A stretch of DNA of 64,000 nt from Neobacillus sp. OS1-2 (GTDB lineage: Bacteria; Bacillota; Bacilli; Bacillales; Cytobacillaceae), in contig NZ_CP133265.1 in assembly GCF_030915505.1 (NCBI RefSeq), forward strand, positions 62,001 to 126,000. The letters run 5' to 3'. The translations under genes were made by a program, and so were the position numbers. How positions within the stretch are numbered: position 1 is the stretch's first letter; each line of letters starts with the position of its first letter. This document shows positions 1-9,299 of the stretch, in pieces. The notes beneath the pieces were generated by a model that saw only the letters and a list, made by a program, of their open reading frames with translations, had not been told where the DNA came from and did no database searches.

Positions 1-292
1 CATTTAAATATACTCGCGTACCGTCTTGGCTTGCGGCATTCTTGCTGACAGTCACGATTCCACCTAAATTCCCCTTTTCAATGGCATAGATGGCAGTGGC
101 AATTTTCGTAAGGCTTGCCGGGTACATTTTTTCATTGGCATTTTTAGCATAAAGAACAGCACCCGTGTCAGAATCTAACAGAACAGCCCCTTCACTTTTT
201 AAATCCAATTGGACTGGTTCAGCAGCACAGGTTTTTATTTGTGTGGTAAATAGGAAGAGCAAAATGATGGTACAGCTAACAAATTTTTTCAA
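1..292 (-). CDS. D-alanyl-D-alanine carboxypeptidase, 5' part (cut by window edge)
   Basis: Only the first 97 codons lie in the window. The protein starts with a signal peptide (two Lys, then a hydrophobic stretch ending near Cys-Ala-Ala). An LLDSDTGAVLYAKN segment follows, then the SLTK tetrad, the SxxK active-site motif of low-molecular-weight penicillin-binding proteins. Such enzymes trim the terminal D-Ala from peptidoglycan stem peptides outside the membrane. I chose the TTG at 292 because an AAGGGTG ribosome binding site lies about 8 bases upstream and no ATG is available before the signal peptide. The DacB, DacF and VanY-like subgroups cannot be separated without the rest of the protein. 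Confidence 0.8.
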   Translation of the reverse strand, partial: MKKFVSCTIILLFLFTTQIKTCAAEPVQLDLKSEGAVLLDSDTGAVLYAKNANEKMYPASLTKIATAIYAIEKGNLGGIVTVSKNAASQDGTRVYLN

Positions 293-365
293 TAAATAAA
301 CACCCTTACATTACAATTTATCCCTATTCGATTTTAACAGATTCTTCAAAAAAATAAAGAGAAAA

Positions 366-390
366 AACCGATAGGAATATCCTACCGGTT
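366..390 (-). terminator. Rho-independent terminator of mprF
   Basis: An 11-bp stem (one G-U pair in the minus-strand RNA) is followed by a T-run. It sits just after the mprF stop codon. Confidence 0.8.
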
Positions 391-395
391 AACTT

Positions 396-2936
396 TCATG
401 TCCTTTTTTTAGAAATTAATAATGTAATTTGGGCCATTATAAAGGGAAGAGACGATTTTCTTCTGTACGCTAAATATTTCGGCTCCCAACTATTTGTATA
501 TTTTTGCTTAAACTTTCTCAGGCCTTGGAAATGATAAATAAAATGGCCATGTAAGAAAATTTGCGCTGCTATTTTCTCACTTAAAAAGGAAAACCTTGAA
601 AGGCCCACATTCGAAAGTGGGGCCATCCCCATATTAAAGCGCTCATACCCTTGTCCCTTTGCCCAGTCAATTAACGAAAGAAACAGAAAATCGATGGTAC
701 CTGATGGTGCATCAGGTATCACTCTCATTAAATCAACAGATATCGTTTGATAATCATCATAAACATGCATGATGCTCATGAAACCAAGAATCCGCTTATT
801 CTCATCAGTGACAATAGCAATAGGTGCCTTATTTAAATAATGTTCGTCAAAGAATCCGAGCGAAAACGCCTTTTCTTTTCTACCTTGCAGCCATTCATTT
901 GAAACTCCCCTTAATTCTCCTAACAGTTCTGACGAAAAAGGAGGTTTTACTAATTCAAAGTGGAACTGATCACGACTGAATTTATTCTTTAGGGCTCTTA
1001 ATCCCTTCATTTTATTTCCAGAAAGTGTGAAGGTCTTCAAATCCACAAAGGCCTCTTCACCCAATTTAAAAAAGGCAAAGCCATGACCGTGTAAATATGG
1101 AAGCATCTCATCACTCACTTGATAAAAGACGGGGGTATAACCGTATAGGTCGGCAATTTCTTGAAATTCTTCGATTGCATTTGATAATTCCTTTTTCTCC
1201 CCAACCGGGTCGCCTAGGATAACTAATTTATCCGCGTATTTTTGGAACGGGATTAAAACATTTTTCCCGCTATTCCAGAAAATATATTTATCATGCAAAA
1301 AGATTAAATGGGATAACACTTTTCCTTTATATTTGGTAAAATGGCTCATTATTTCTTTTTCATGACCGATCGATCTTTCGAATTTCCACTTTTTTGGCAG
1401 GCTGATCAAATAGCCGGCAAACAAGATCAAAACTGCAATTACGAGGCCAATGCCTGCACTCTTGAACAAGTCTCGATAATCGACAATGACATATGGTATG
1501 AATTTTGTTGGGATCGTTAATTTTGCTATCGGCAAGTTTAAATATCCGATCAAAATATACATGGAAGTAAGGACCAAAATCACCGTCACATCGAAAATGG
1601 TTTTTCCCCATGTGAGGACATAGCTTTCTCGATAAAATTGCCCTTTTGATATTCTCAACAGCAACGCAACGATGATTAAAAAGATGGCCTCTTCATAGTC
1701 AATCCCTTTAAAAATGGAGAATAAAGCAGCCAGAATTAGCGCAAGCATGGTCAAATCATAGGTTCTTTTCACACTGTATTCAATGCCGCGTGATAAACCT
1801 AACAGTAAAAAACCAGCCGCTACCGAAAGTTGATGTGACACATTAATAATTGGAAAGGACAACAATTCCTGAGCAATTTTAAGCCTCGACATAATTCCCG
1901 GAACACTCGCCGATAACAGTAAAATCAACCCCGATAGAAATACGAGCATGGTTAAAATGACATGACTTAATCCTTGAACAATTGCTTTAGGAAGGTAATT
2001 CCAGGATTGGTTCCACCTTTGCCAGTAGAGTTTAACAAAAAAGATTAAGCTGACCAAAAATGGGATGAAATAGTAACCAATGCGATATAACAAAAGCAAG
2101 ACGAGAAATTTCTCTTCGGGCACGTGTAAATCCTGCATCCCCCAAATAAAGACTAAATCAAAAGAACCTAGCCCGCCGGGAATCATACTGATAATACCCG
2201 CACATGCGGCCACAACATATACCGGAAATAAATTTTCAAACGTGATTGAAATACCAAGGATCCTGCTTAAAACAAATATAGCTATAAAAACAGCGAACCA
2301 CTCAACAACGGAGACAATGACTAGCTTGATTGTTTCATTCGTGGTAATCAATGTCTGATTGTCCTTTTTTGACTTAATCATATGTATTACTAAGAAAACA
2401 GGTAAATACAAACCTACCCCTACAACGGCGAAATAAAGCCATTTGGTTTCCACAAACAGCGGAAAATTTCGATAGTGAATGGTAACAATCCAAGTAAGAA
2501 GAGAAATTCCCGTAAGGTAATAGAGTGACACAGAAGCAATTATCCCTAAAAGTCTCCGCTTGTCCTTTTCTAGCTTATGAAAAAAGTAGGTTCTTAGCAT
2601 GGCACCAATTAATCCGCCAAAACCGATTAAATTAGAAAAGGAATTAGCGATAAATGATTGTTCCAGCAGTTCTCTTCTTGAAACCTTTAACTTTAAAATC
2701 CTCACTAAGATGACATCATAAAGCAGCATCGGTAAAACAGCAGCAAAGGTAACGACCAGGATCAATAATAAACTCCAAATATTCAGTTGATTGATTTCAT
2801 TTTTGAGTAATTGACCATTTAAATTTCCGGTAAATTTTCTAATCTCAATAATAGCGAAAATTAATAATAATAATGGAAAGATAAATTTGGCCACTTTTAG
2901 AACCTTTTCTTTTTTAATCCCCAACAAGATTACCAC
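396..2936 (-). CDS. mprF: Phosphatidylglycerol lysyltransferase / flippase MprF
   Basis: An 846-residue protein with the full MprF layout. Residues about 15-520 hold a multi-spanning membrane domain (about 14 segments) that acts as flippase. Residues about 535-840 form the cytoplasmic DUF2156 (GNAT-fold) domain that transfers lysine from Lys-tRNA to phosphatidylglycerol. Lysyl-PG lowers the negative surface charge and protects against cationic peptides and daptomycin. The length is normal for MprF. The longest frame begins with GTG at 2936, but the AGGTGG ribosome binding site overlaps it. A TTG at 2924 or 2927 has better spacing and is probably the real start. It is a single-gene unit with its own terminator. 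Confidence 0.93.
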   Translation of the reverse strand: MVILLGIKKEKVLKVAKFIFPLLLLIFAIIEIRKFTGNLNGQLLKNEINQLNIWSLLLILVVTFAAVLPMLLYDVILVRILKLKVSRRELLEQSFIANSFSNLIGFGGLIGAMLRTYFFHKLEKDKRRLLGIIASVSLYYLTGISLLTWIVTIHYRNFPLFVETKWLYFAVVGVGLYLPVFLVIHMIKSKKDNQTLITTNETIKLVIVSVVEWFAVFIAIFVLSRILGISITFENLFPVYVVAACAGIISMIPGGLGSFDLVFIWGMQDLHVPEEKFLVLLLLYRIGYYFIPFLVSLIFFVKLYWQRWNQSWNYLPKAIVQGLSHVILTMLVFLSGLILLLSASVPGIMSRLKIAQELLSFPIINVSHQLSVAAGFLLLGLSRGIEYSVKRTYDLTMLALILAALFSIFKGIDYEEAIFLIIVALLLRISKGQFYRESYVLTWGKTIFDVTVILVLTSMYILIGYLNLPIAKLTIPTKFIPYVIVDYRDLFKSAGIGLVIAVLILFAGYLISLPKKWKFERSIGHEKEIMSHFTKYKGKVLSHLIFLHDKYIFWNSGKNVLIPFQKYADKLVILGDPVGEKKELSNAIEEFQEIADLYGYTPVFYQVSDEMLPYLHGHGFAFFKLGEEAFVDLKTFTLSGNKMKGLRALKNKFSRDQFHFELVKPPFSSELLGELRGVSNEWLQGRKEKAFSLGFFDEHYLNKAPIAIVTDENKRILGFMSIMHVYDDYQTISVDLMRVIPDAPSGTIDFLFLSLIDWAKGQGYERFNMGMAPLSNVGLSRFSFLSEKIAAQIFLHGHFIYHFQGLRKFKQKYTNSWEPKYLAYRRKSSLPFIMAQITLLISKKRT

Positions 2937-3187
2937 CTATTTTTTTCATTCCTGATTTTACTATAAACTCTTCGCCAGTAAAAACAAAGAAATATATTCC
3001 AACACGGCTTAGTTTAATTGTAGACAGTTTAGATAAGGTTCAACCATCTTTTGCGTAATCCCATTGCTTCTATAGAATATTTCGAAAAGAGTAACAAAGT
3101 AATAAAAGTTTTTTAAAAGAGACAAGTTTACTTACCTTCTATGCATAAGTATAAATAGGACAAATTATCGAGGGGGTTATTTTATAC

Positions 3188-3640
3188 ATGAAATTCTTAG
3201 TCTTAAAGAAAGAAACACTACTATTCGTTTTAGCTGTCGGCATCGTCATCGCCAGTATTTCCGCTTGGTTCATGTTAAAAGCAGGCGATACCACCGTATT
3301 TAATCAACAATCAGATAAAGAGATTCGCGAAATTCATATGGTGACTGGAGAATTCAAGACAACCACGAAGGATGGGCAAGAACTAGAATCCTACCGTTGG
3401 GACCCTAGCACCGTGTTTCTTGAAAAAGGGGAAAAAGTAAAGCTATTCATTAGTGGAATAAATGGTGAAAAGCATCCATTTTATATTGAAGGGACCAAGA
3501 TTAAAGGTACAGTGAAAAAGGGGGAGGAAACGACAGTTCCCCTTCAATTCGAGAAAGAGGGGACCTACCGCTTAATCTGTGAGGTCCATTCAGACAGGTC
3601 CCATAATGGGCCAATGATCGCCTATATTGTGGTTGATTAA
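3188..3640 (+). CDS. Membrane-anchored cupredoxin-like protein
   Basis: A 150-residue protein with one N-terminal membrane segment (about residues 11-31), then an extracytoplasmic beta-rich domain. Candidate type-1 copper ligands are His96, Cys131, His134 and Met143, in the order expected for a cupredoxin, although the spacing between the last two is wider than in plastocyanin. It may carry electrons or handle copper outside the membrane; no partner gene is adjacent. The start is supported by GAGGGGG about 8-10 bases upstream. The Cu-binding role is inferred from the ligand pattern. Confidence 0.72.
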   Translation: MKFLVLKKETLLFVLAVGIVIASISAWFMLKAGDTTVFNQQSDKEIREIHMVTGEFKTTTKDGQELESYRWDPSTVFLEKGEKVKLFISGINGEKHPFYIEGTKIKGTVKKGEETTVPLQFEKEGTYRLICEVHSDRSHNGPMIAYIVVD

Positions 3641-3672
3641 AAGCGGGTTGCCTCTTTCCTGCTTTTTTTTTT
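3640..3672 (+). terminator. Terminator after the cupredoxin gene
   Basis: An 8-bp stem (AAAGCGGG / CCTGCTTT) is followed by a run of nine T. The rest of the gap up to pflB (3673-3972) is AT-rich and holds the palindrome ATTGTTAACAAT at 3782-3793 and the FNR-type box listed separately. Confidence 0.7.
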
Positions 3673-3878
3673 ATCAAATGGCACCGTTTCATTTGTTTTC
3701 ACTATTAAAGCATTGATATTTTGAATTCTTCTTATATAACAGATTTTAATATCGTGTATATTTTTATAGTACAGTTTATTAATTGTTAACAATCAAGTTC
3801 ACAACTTCTTCAAATTTATCCGCAATAAACCCTCATTTTTCACTACTTCACAATATCTTAACAATTACTTCCTTTTTA

Positions 3879-3894
3879 TGTGAGACTTTTCACA
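3879..3894 (+). promoter_or_regulatory. FNR-type operator upstream of pflBA
   Basis: TGTGAGACTTTTCACA is a perfect TGTGA-N6-TCACA palindrome, the Bacillus Fnr/CRP-type box, 79 bases before the pflB start. AT-rich -10 candidates (TAAGAT at 3918, TATAAA at 3923) lie downstream, so the box sits about 43-48 bases upstream of likely start sites. That fits an activator. Fnr as the binding protein is inferred from the site and from the anaerobic role of PFL. Confidence 0.75.
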
Positions 3895-3972
3895 TTCACA
3901 CTGTTATACTCTAACTAAGATATAAATAACTAATCTGTTATATAATTTATCAAATTTAAGAGGTGGATAATC

Positions 3973-6198
3973 ATGGAACAATGGCAAGGATTTTCTAAAG
4001 GAACTTGGACAAGAGAAGTAAATGTACGCGAATTTATTTTGAAGAACTTTATTCCTTATGAGGGTGATGACTCCTTCTTAACTACAGCTACTGACGCAAC
4101 CAACAAACTATGGGAAAAGGTAATGGAGCTAACCACACAAGAACGTGAGAATGGCGGTGTCCTTGATATGGACACGGAAACCATTTCAACTATCACTTCA
4201 CATGGACCAGGATATCTTGATGAAGAACTTGAAAAAGTAGTGGGCGTGCAAACAGATAAACCTTTTAATCGATCAATGCAGCCCTTTGGTGGAATTCGTA
4301 TGGCAAAGGCAGCATGCGAAGCATACGGCTATGAATTAAATCCTGAAATTGAGAGATTCTTTACCGAGTTTCGTAAAACACATAATCAAGGTGTTTTTGA
4401 TGCCTATACAGACGAAATGCTAAAAGCCCGCAAAGCCGGAATCATTACCGGACTTCCTGATGCCTATGGACGAGGACGCATTATTGGTGATTACCGCCGT
4501 GTTGCTTTATATGGTGTTGATTTCTTAATGAAAGAAAAACAAAAAGATTATCAAAATACGAGCAACGTTATGACAGAAGATAACATTCGCTTACGTGAAG
4601 AGCTGTCCGAACAATATCGTGCATTGAAAGAACTGAAAGAACTTGCAAAAAGCTATGGATTTGATATTTCCCTCCCTGCCGAAACAGCTCAAGAAGCATT
4701 CCAATGGGTATACTTAGCATACTTGGCAGCCATCAAAGAGCAAAACGGTGCAGCGATGAGCCTTGGACGGGTATCTACATTCCTAGATATCTATATTGAA
4801 AGAGATTTACAGAATGGTAGATTAACAGAAGTGGAAGCACAGGAACTTGTGGACCATTTCGTTATGAAGCTGCGTCTTGTCAAATTTGCCCGTACACCAG
4901 ACTATAACGAATTATTTAGCGGTGATCCAACATGGGTAACGGAATCCATTGGCGGTATGGCGCTTGACGGACGTTCATTAGTTACGAAAAACTCATTCCG
5001 ATTCCTTCATACACTAGATAATTTAGGGCCTGCACCAGAGCCAAACTTAACAGTGTTATGGTCAACCCAACTGCCTGAGAACTTTAAGAAATATTGTGCA
5101 AAGATGTCCATCAAGACTAGCTCTATTCAATATGAAAACGACGAGATAATGCGTCCGGAATATGGTGATGACTACGGAATTGCCTGCTGTGTATCGGCGA
5201 TGGAAATCGGGAAACAAATGCAATTCTTTGGTGCCCGTGCAAACCTAGCTAAAGCAATGCTTTACGCTATAAACGGTGGTGTCGATGAAAAATTAAAAAT
5301 TCAAGTCGGGCCAAAATATCAGCCAATTACAGCAGAAGTATTAAATTACGATGAAGTCATGCAAAAATTTGATAAAATGATGGAATGGCTTGCAGGTCTA
5401 TATATAAACACCTTAAACATTATTCACTACATGCACGATAAATACAGCTACGAACGGATAGAAATGGCTTTACACGATACGGAGATTCTACGTACCATGG
5501 CAACCGGAATTGCCGGCTTAAGTGTTGTCGCTGACTCACTAAGTGCCATTAAATATGGTGAAGTAAAGGTCATTCGTGATGAAAACGGAATTGCTATAGA
5601 TTTCGAAGTAAATGGTGATTTCCCTAAATACGGAAACAACGATGATCGTGTTGACAGCATGGCGGTTGAAATTGTTGAAACCTTTATGAAAAAACTGCGC
5701 AAACACCAAACCTATCGTGATTCGGTGCATACATTGTCCATTTTAACTATCACTTCAAATGTGGTTTATGGTAAGAAAACTGGTAATACACCTGATGGAC
5801 GCCGTGCTGGTGAACCATTTGCACCGGGTGCAAACCCAATGCATGGCCGGGATACAAAAGGAACATTAGCTTCCTTGTCTTCTGTTGCAAAGCTTCCCTA
5901 CCGTTATGCAATGGACGGAATTTCAAATACTTTCTCCATCGTACCAAAGGCACTTGGAAAAGAAGAAGAAACCCAAATTCGCAACTTAGTTTCCATCTTG
6001 GACGGATATGCAATGAAAACAGGACACCATCTTAATGTAAACGTCTTTAATCGCGAAACACTAATGGACGCAATGGAACATCCGGAGCTCTACCCACAAT
6101 TAACAATTCGTGTGTCCGGATATGCGGTGAACTTTATTAAACTAACAAAAGAACAACAACTAGACGTCATTAATCGTACATTCCATGAATCACTATAA
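3973..6198 (+). CDS. pflB: Formate C-acetyltransferase (pyruvate formate-lyase)
   Basis: A 741-residue glycyl-radical enzyme that splits pyruvate with CoA into acetyl-CoA and formate during anaerobic growth. The catalytic pair Cys405-Cys406 (GIACCVSAM) and the C-terminal glycyl-radical loop RVSGYAV with Gly716 are both intact. Length is typical. The start has AAGAGGTGG 6-8 bases upstream. pflA follows 61 bases downstream. The FNR-type palindrome upstream indicates induction without oxygen. B. subtilis 168 lacks this enzyme, so it marks a species able to do mixed-acid fermentation. Confidence 0.97.
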   Translation: MEQWQGFSKGTWTREVNVREFILKNFIPYEGDDSFLTTATDATNKLWEKVMELTTQERENGGVLDMDTETISTITSHGPGYLDEELEKVVGVQTDKPFNRSMQPFGGIRMAKAACEAYGYELNPEIERFFTEFRKTHNQGVFDAYTDEMLKARKAGIITGLPDAYGRGRIIGDYRRVALYGVDFLMKEKQKDYQNTSNVMTEDNIRLREELSEQYRALKELKELAKSYGFDISLPAETAQEAFQWVYLAYLAAIKEQNGAAMSLGRVSTFLDIYIERDLQNGRLTEVEAQELVDHFVMKLRLVKFARTPDYNELFSGDPTWVTESIGGMALDGRSLVTKNSFRFLHTLDNLGPAPEPNLTVLWSTQLPENFKKYCAKMSIKTSSIQYENDEIMRPEYGDDYGIACCVSAMEIGKQMQFFGARANLAKAMLYAINGGVDEKLKIQVGPKYQPITAEVLNYDEVMQKFDKMMEWLAGLYINTLNIIHYMHDKYSYERIEMALHDTEILRTMATGIAGLSVVADSLSAIKYGEVKVIRDENGIAIDFEVNGDFPKYGNNDDRVDSMAVEIVETFMKKLRKHQTYRDSVHTLSILTITSNVVYGKKTGNTPDGRRAGEPFAPGANPMHGRDTKGTLASLSSVAKLPYRYAMDGISNTFSIVPKALGKEEETQIRNLVSILDGYAMKTGHHLNVNVFNRETLMDAMEHPELYPQLTIRVSGYAVNFIKLTKEQQLDVINRTFHESL

Positions 6199-6205
6199 AT
6201 ATTCT

Positions 6206-6231
6206 GGGGCTCCCCTATTTCGAGGAGCTCC
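6206..6231 (+). other. Hairpin between pflB and pflA
   Basis: An 8-bp stem (GGGGCTCC / GGAGCTCC, one G-U pair) with a 10-base loop lies between the two genes. It has no T-tract, so it is more likely an mRNA-stability or processing element that lowers pflA output than a terminator. Confidence 0.45.
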
Positions 6232-6259
6232 CGCCTTATAAATGAAAGGGGTCATCATC

Positions 6260-7000
6260 ATGAACGGAAATATTCATTCTATTGAAACATTAGGAACTGT
6301 CGACGGACCAGGAATTCGTTACGTAATTTTTACCCAAGGCTGCTTATTGCGCTGTCAATTTTGCCATAACGCAGATACATGGGAAATCGGCACGGGCAAG
6401 CAGATGACTGTTTCCGAAATCATGGATGATCTGATCAGCTATCTTCCTTTCATTCAGGCTTCTGGGGGAGGAATTACTGTTAGCGGTGGTGAGCCATTGC
6501 TGCAAATTCCTTTCCTAACGGAATTATTCAAAGAATGTAAAAGGCAAGGAATTCATACAACCATTGATTCTTCCGGTGGCTGCTTCTCCCATTCCAAACT
6601 TTTTATCGAGCAGCTGGAAAAACTTTTAACGGTTACTGATTTAGTCCTTCTTGATTTAAAGCATATAAATCGGAAAAAGCATGTTCAGCTGACAGGAATG
6701 GCGAATGACCACATCTTAGAATTCGCAAAATTTTTATCCGATCGAAACGTTCCTATTTGGGTTCGTCATGTATTGGTGCCAACCGTTACTGATGATCCGG
6801 AAGATCTCCAAAAACTTGGTGAGTTTATTGGTACACTTGAAAATGTGGAGAAGATAGAGATCCTTCCTTACCATAAACTAGGGGTATATAAATGGGAAGC
6901 CCTAGGACACGAGTATCCGTTAAAACATGTCGAGCCACCAACTGAAGAAAAGGTCAAGTATGCTTATCAAGCGATTACTGCCCATTGGAAAAGGCGTTAA
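6260..7000 (+). CDS. pflA: Pyruvate formate-lyase activating enzyme
   Basis: A radical-SAM enzyme that installs the glycyl radical on PflB. The CLLRCQFC motif (Cys28, Cys32, Cys35) binds the 4Fe-4S cluster and TVSGGEP is the SAM-binding GGE motif. The open frame reaches back to 6242, but AAAGGGG lies between that ATG and the one at 6260, so 6260 is the likely start, giving 246 residues, the usual length. It is co-transcribed with pflB and followed by a strong terminator. Confidence 0.95.
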   Translation: MNGNIHSIETLGTVDGPGIRYVIFTQGCLLRCQFCHNADTWEIGTGKQMTVSEIMDDLISYLPFIQASGGGITVSGGEPLLQIPFLTELFKECKRQGIHTTIDSSGGCFSHSKLFIEQLEKLLTVTDLVLLDLKHINRKKHVQLTGMANDHILEFAKFLSDRNVPIWVRHVLVPTVTDDPEDLQKLGEFIGTLENVEKIEILPYHKLGVYKWEALGHEYPLKHVEPPTEEKVKYAYQAITAHWKRR

Positions 7001-7010
7001 AGAAGAATTC

Positions 7011-7043
7011 AAACACCAATTCTTGAAGAATTGGTGTTTTCTT
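7011..7043 (+). terminator. Terminator of pflBA
   Basis: A 12-bp perfect stem (AAACACCAATTC / GAATTGGTGTTT) with a 5-base loop, followed by TTTTCTTTT. Confidence 0.9.
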
Positions 7044-7097
7044 TTCATTTAATAGAGCTAGGAAGTCATTCCCACTTAGTATTTTACACGGTTTAAA

Positions 7098-7126
7098 TTG
7101 ATTATTTGGCTGTTCTCGGCTATACT
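7098..7126 (+). promoter_or_regulatory. Sigma-A promoter of the mifM-like/yidC2 unit
   Basis: TTGATT (7098-7103), a 17-base spacer and TATACT (7121-7126). It lies 35 bases before the TTG start of the leader ORF. No separate promoter is visible between the leader ORF and yidC2. Confidence 0.7.
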
Positions 7127-7160
7127 CATATCATTGGTTTAAAAGAAGAGGTGATAATTT

Positions 7161-7451
7161 TTGTTTCAGTTACTTATTGACCACTCGGATATAAATACCC
7201 TGAATGCTCTTTACGTCAGTATTTACTTGGGATTAATACTCAAATTTTTATTGGCTTGGGGTGTCGAGTATTCCTTTTTGGGCAATACTTCCGATCCAAC
7301 AAACACAAAAATAATTCACCCATTGGTTTTTTACCGTAAAAAAAGCGGATTACATGGAAGTTTTATTCTGAAAAGAATTGTTAAATATATTCGTAGAAAA
7401 GAATGTACTCAAGATGATTCTGAAGAACCTATTTCCTTCCTTTTCACTTAA
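7161..7451 (+). CDS. mifM: MifM-like arrest-peptide leader of yidC2
   Basis: A 96-residue protein with a TTG start and an AAGAGGTG ribosome binding site. One hydrophobic segment (about residues 15-34) is followed by a basic stretch (RIVKYIRRK, 72-80) and an acidic cluster near the C-terminus (DDSEEP, 85-90). It lies 30 bases upstream of yidC2. Its last codons, 7431-7441, are complementary to the yidC2 ribosome binding site at 7472-7481. In B. subtilis, MifM has this layout and position: when membrane insertion by SpoIIIJ fails, MifM stalls near its C-terminal acidic residues and frees the yidC2 (yqjG) ribosome binding site. Order, topology, C-terminal features and RNA pairing all agree. Overall sequence similarity looks limited, as expected for arrest peptides. 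The stalling function is inferred. Confidence 0.75.
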   Translation: MFQLLIDHSDINTLNALYVSIYLGLILKFLLAWGVEYSFLGNTSDPTNTKIIHPLVFYRKKSGLHGSFILKRIVKYIRRKECTQDDSEEPISFLFT

Positions 7452-7481
7452 CCAATTTAGACAAACATTCTAGGAGGAAAT
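7431..7481 (+). promoter_or_regulatory. Stem sequestering the yidC2 ribosome binding site
   Basis: ATTTCCTTCCT at 7431-7441, inside the leader ORF (codons 91-94), can pair with AGGAGGAAAT at 7472-7481, which is the whole yidC2 ribosome binding site. Ten pairs form with one bulged T. A ribosome halted on the acidic codons 85-90 would cover the left arm and open the site. Confidence 0.72.
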
Positions 7482-8276
7482 ATGAAAACAAAACGATCAT
7501 CTATCTTACTTGCAGTCCTTTTAATCTTACCAACTATGCTATTATCAGCTTGTTCATCTAATGCACAAAGTGGAAATAGCCATGGATTTTTTCAAACTTA
7601 TTTTGTCCATCCTTTTTCGACCATTATTCATTCAACAGCTGAACTATTCAATGGAAACTATGGTTTAGCAATTATTCTGGTCACCCTGGTGATCAGGCTT
7701 ATCCTCATGCCGTTCATGTTAAAACAATACAAAAATCAAATGGCAATGAAGGAAAAAATGGATGTCTTAAAGCCAGAAATGGATGTTATTCAGAAGAAAA
7801 TGAAGACGGAAAAGGACGCTAAGAAAAAGCAAGAACTTCAAGCTGAAATGATGGGTTTGTATAAAAAACATGGTGTTAATCCATTGAATATGGGTTGCTT
7901 ACCACTTTTAATTCAAATGCCAATTTTAACCGCCTTTTATTATGCGATTCGTGGTTCAAAAGAAATTGCCGCCCATCAATTCTTATGGTTTAATTTGGGG
8001 CATCCTGATATCATTATCACAATTATCGCAGGGGTAGTTTACTACTTCCAGTTTAAAGTATCTCAAACCAATATGCCGACTGCACAGCAGCAGCAAATGA
8101 AAATCATGGGTCTAATGTCGCCATTAATGATTGTAATGTTTTCCTTTAGCGCTCCTGCGGCACTACCGCTTTATTGGGTTGTTGGTGGGCTATTCTTAAC
8201 TACCCAAACCTTTATTAGCCACAGACTTTATAAATCAACAAAGTCGATCGAATCGACACCAGTTAAACAAAAATAA
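7482..8276 (+). CDS. yidC2: Membrane protein insertase YidC2 (OxaA2/YqjG type)
   Basis: A 264-residue YidC/Oxa1 insertase. The N-terminal lipoprotein signal ends in the lipobox LSAC (Cys24). Five membrane segments follow, with the conserved groove arginine at Arg72 (VTLVIRLILMPF) and a charged cytoplasmic coiled-coil loop at about residues 85-130. It inserts and folds membrane proteins alone or with SecYEG. Its place behind a MifM-like leader identifies it as the inducible second paralogue rather than the SpoIIIJ copy near oriC. The AGGAGG ribosome binding site can be hidden in a stem with the leader ORF. A strong terminator follows. Confidence 0.93.
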   Translation: MKTKRSSILLAVLLILPTMLLSACSSNAQSGNSHGFFQTYFVHPFSTIIHSTAELFNGNYGLAIILVTLVIRLILMPFMLKQYKNQMAMKEKMDVLKPEMDVIQKKMKTEKDAKKKQELQAEMMGLYKKHGVNPLNMGCLPLLIQMPILTAFYYAIRGSKEIAAHQFLWFNLGHPDIIITIIAGVVYYFQFKVSQTNMPTAQQQQMKIMGLMSPLMIVMFSFSAPAALPLYWVVGGLFLTTQTFISHRLYKSTKSIESTPVKQK

Positions 8277-8286
8277 TCGATTTGAA

Positions 8287-8318
8287 AAAGAAGCATTTCT
8301 TATGAATGCTTCTTTTTT
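8287..8318 (+). terminator. Terminator of yidC2
   Basis: An 11-bp stem (AAAGAAGCATT / AATGCTTCTTT) runs into a T-tract. Confidence 0.88.
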
Positions 8319-8405
8319 TATTTCCAAAATGTTGGCAGGATAGTCCTTTGCAAAATTAGACATTCTATCTTTGTACAACTTGGATAAAAGGAGTGCTTAA
8401 ACCAC

Positions 8406-8999
8406 ATGAAAAAAAGTTTGTTTGTAATTGGATCCCTCGTATTTAGTCTTTATTTATCTGGTTGTGCAAGGAATGATGTAAATGATAATGTCGCCTACCG
8501 CAACCGAAATACAAATGAACCAACAAGGGTAAATTATAATACCCCGAATAATGGCGGCCCTGCGATTACGGGGGTTGATACAAGCAATCGGGACCTTGAT
8601 CGAACTCGAAACAACATTACTAATGTACGCCACGATAATCGAAATAATGTTGGAAACAATCAATCAAAAATAAGAATCGCGGATAAAGCAGCCGATAAAG
8701 TGACAAATTTGCCTGAGGTGGACCATGCGAATATTATTGTAACCGATAATAATGCCTATGTGGCAGCCAAGCTGGATCCATCCTCAAGGAATGAGCTGAC
8801 AACAGATATTGAAAATAAAATTTCTCGAGCTGTTAAATCGGTCGACGCCGATATCGACAATGTTTATATATCGGTTAATCCAGATTTCTATGATCGAATG
8901 AATCATTATGCCAGCGATATTCGAAATGGAAAACCAATCTCAGGTTTCGTAAATGAGTTTTCCGATACTATCAGAAGAGTGTTCCCGGATGCACGATAA
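8406..8999 (+). CDS. YhcN/YlaJ family sporulation lipoprotein
   Basis: A 197-residue lipoprotein: signal peptide with lipobox LSGC (Cys20), an Asn/Arg/Asp-rich low-complexity linker (about residues 22-92), then the conserved YhcN/YlaJ domain (about 93-197). Family members sit in the spore inner membrane or are made in the forespore. A CATTCTA at 8361-8367 resembles a sigma-G -10 element, but I see no convincing -35, so forespore control is only suggested. AAAGGAGTG supports the start. Confidence 0.85.
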   Translation: MKKSLFVIGSLVFSLYLSGCARNDVNDNVAYRNRNTNEPTRVNYNTPNNGGPAITGVDTSNRDLDRTRNNITNVRHDNRNNVGNNQSKIRIADKAADKVTNLPEVDHANIIVTDNNAYVAAKLDPSSRNELTTDIENKISRAVKSVDADIDNVYISVNPDFYDRMNHYASDIRNGKPISGFVNEFSDTIRRVFPDAR

Positions 9000-9013
9000 T
9001 GGTAGCGAAGTAA

Positions 9014-9046
9014 AAGGGACAGATTCTTAATAGGAATCTGTCCCTT
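9014..9046. terminator. Bidirectional terminator
   Basis: A 13-bp perfect inverted repeat (AAGGGACAGATTC / GAATCTGTCCCTT) with a 7-base loop lies between two convergent genes. The T-run is better on the minus strand, so it mainly ends the DUF6501 transcript. Confidence 0.65.
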
Positions 9047-9059
9047 AAAACCTTATGCA

Positions 9060-9263
9060 TTAAACATCCTGAAAATATTCCTTATAAAACCCACCGACTT
9101 TTCCGGTATTATCAATGATGTAGTAAAATTCTTCTGTTTCGTTTTTTACATCATAAATAGTACCGACAGTTAAGGCGTTATTTACCAGATATTTTTTTGC
9201 ATCGGTATGAACGCATTTTACTTTTCTAACTGTTTCTCGATCCCGCCACGTTAAATGAATCAT
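9060..9263 (-). CDS. DUF6501 family small protein
   Basis: A 67-residue soluble protein starting MIHLTWRDRE and ending GGFYKEYFQDV, which I recognise as the DUF6501 family of unknown function found across Bacillaceae. The open frame runs upstream to 9332, but a sigma-A promoter (TTGCAC-18-TATACT) lies inside that extension, so the ATG at 9263 is the start. It stands alone and ends at a hairpin. Confidence 0.75.
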   Translation of the reverse strand: MIHLTWRDRETVRKVKCVHTDAKKYLVNNALTVGTIYDVKNETEEFYYIIDNTGKVGGFYKEYFQDV

Positions 9264-9299
9264 TGCTGCCACCGTTCCTTTCAGTGTTGTCCATGTTCT

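Noticed and set aside
6206-6231. Hairpin after pflB read as a terminator
   Set aside because: No T-run follows and pflA starts 29 bases later with a good ribosome binding site. The strong terminator lies after pflA.
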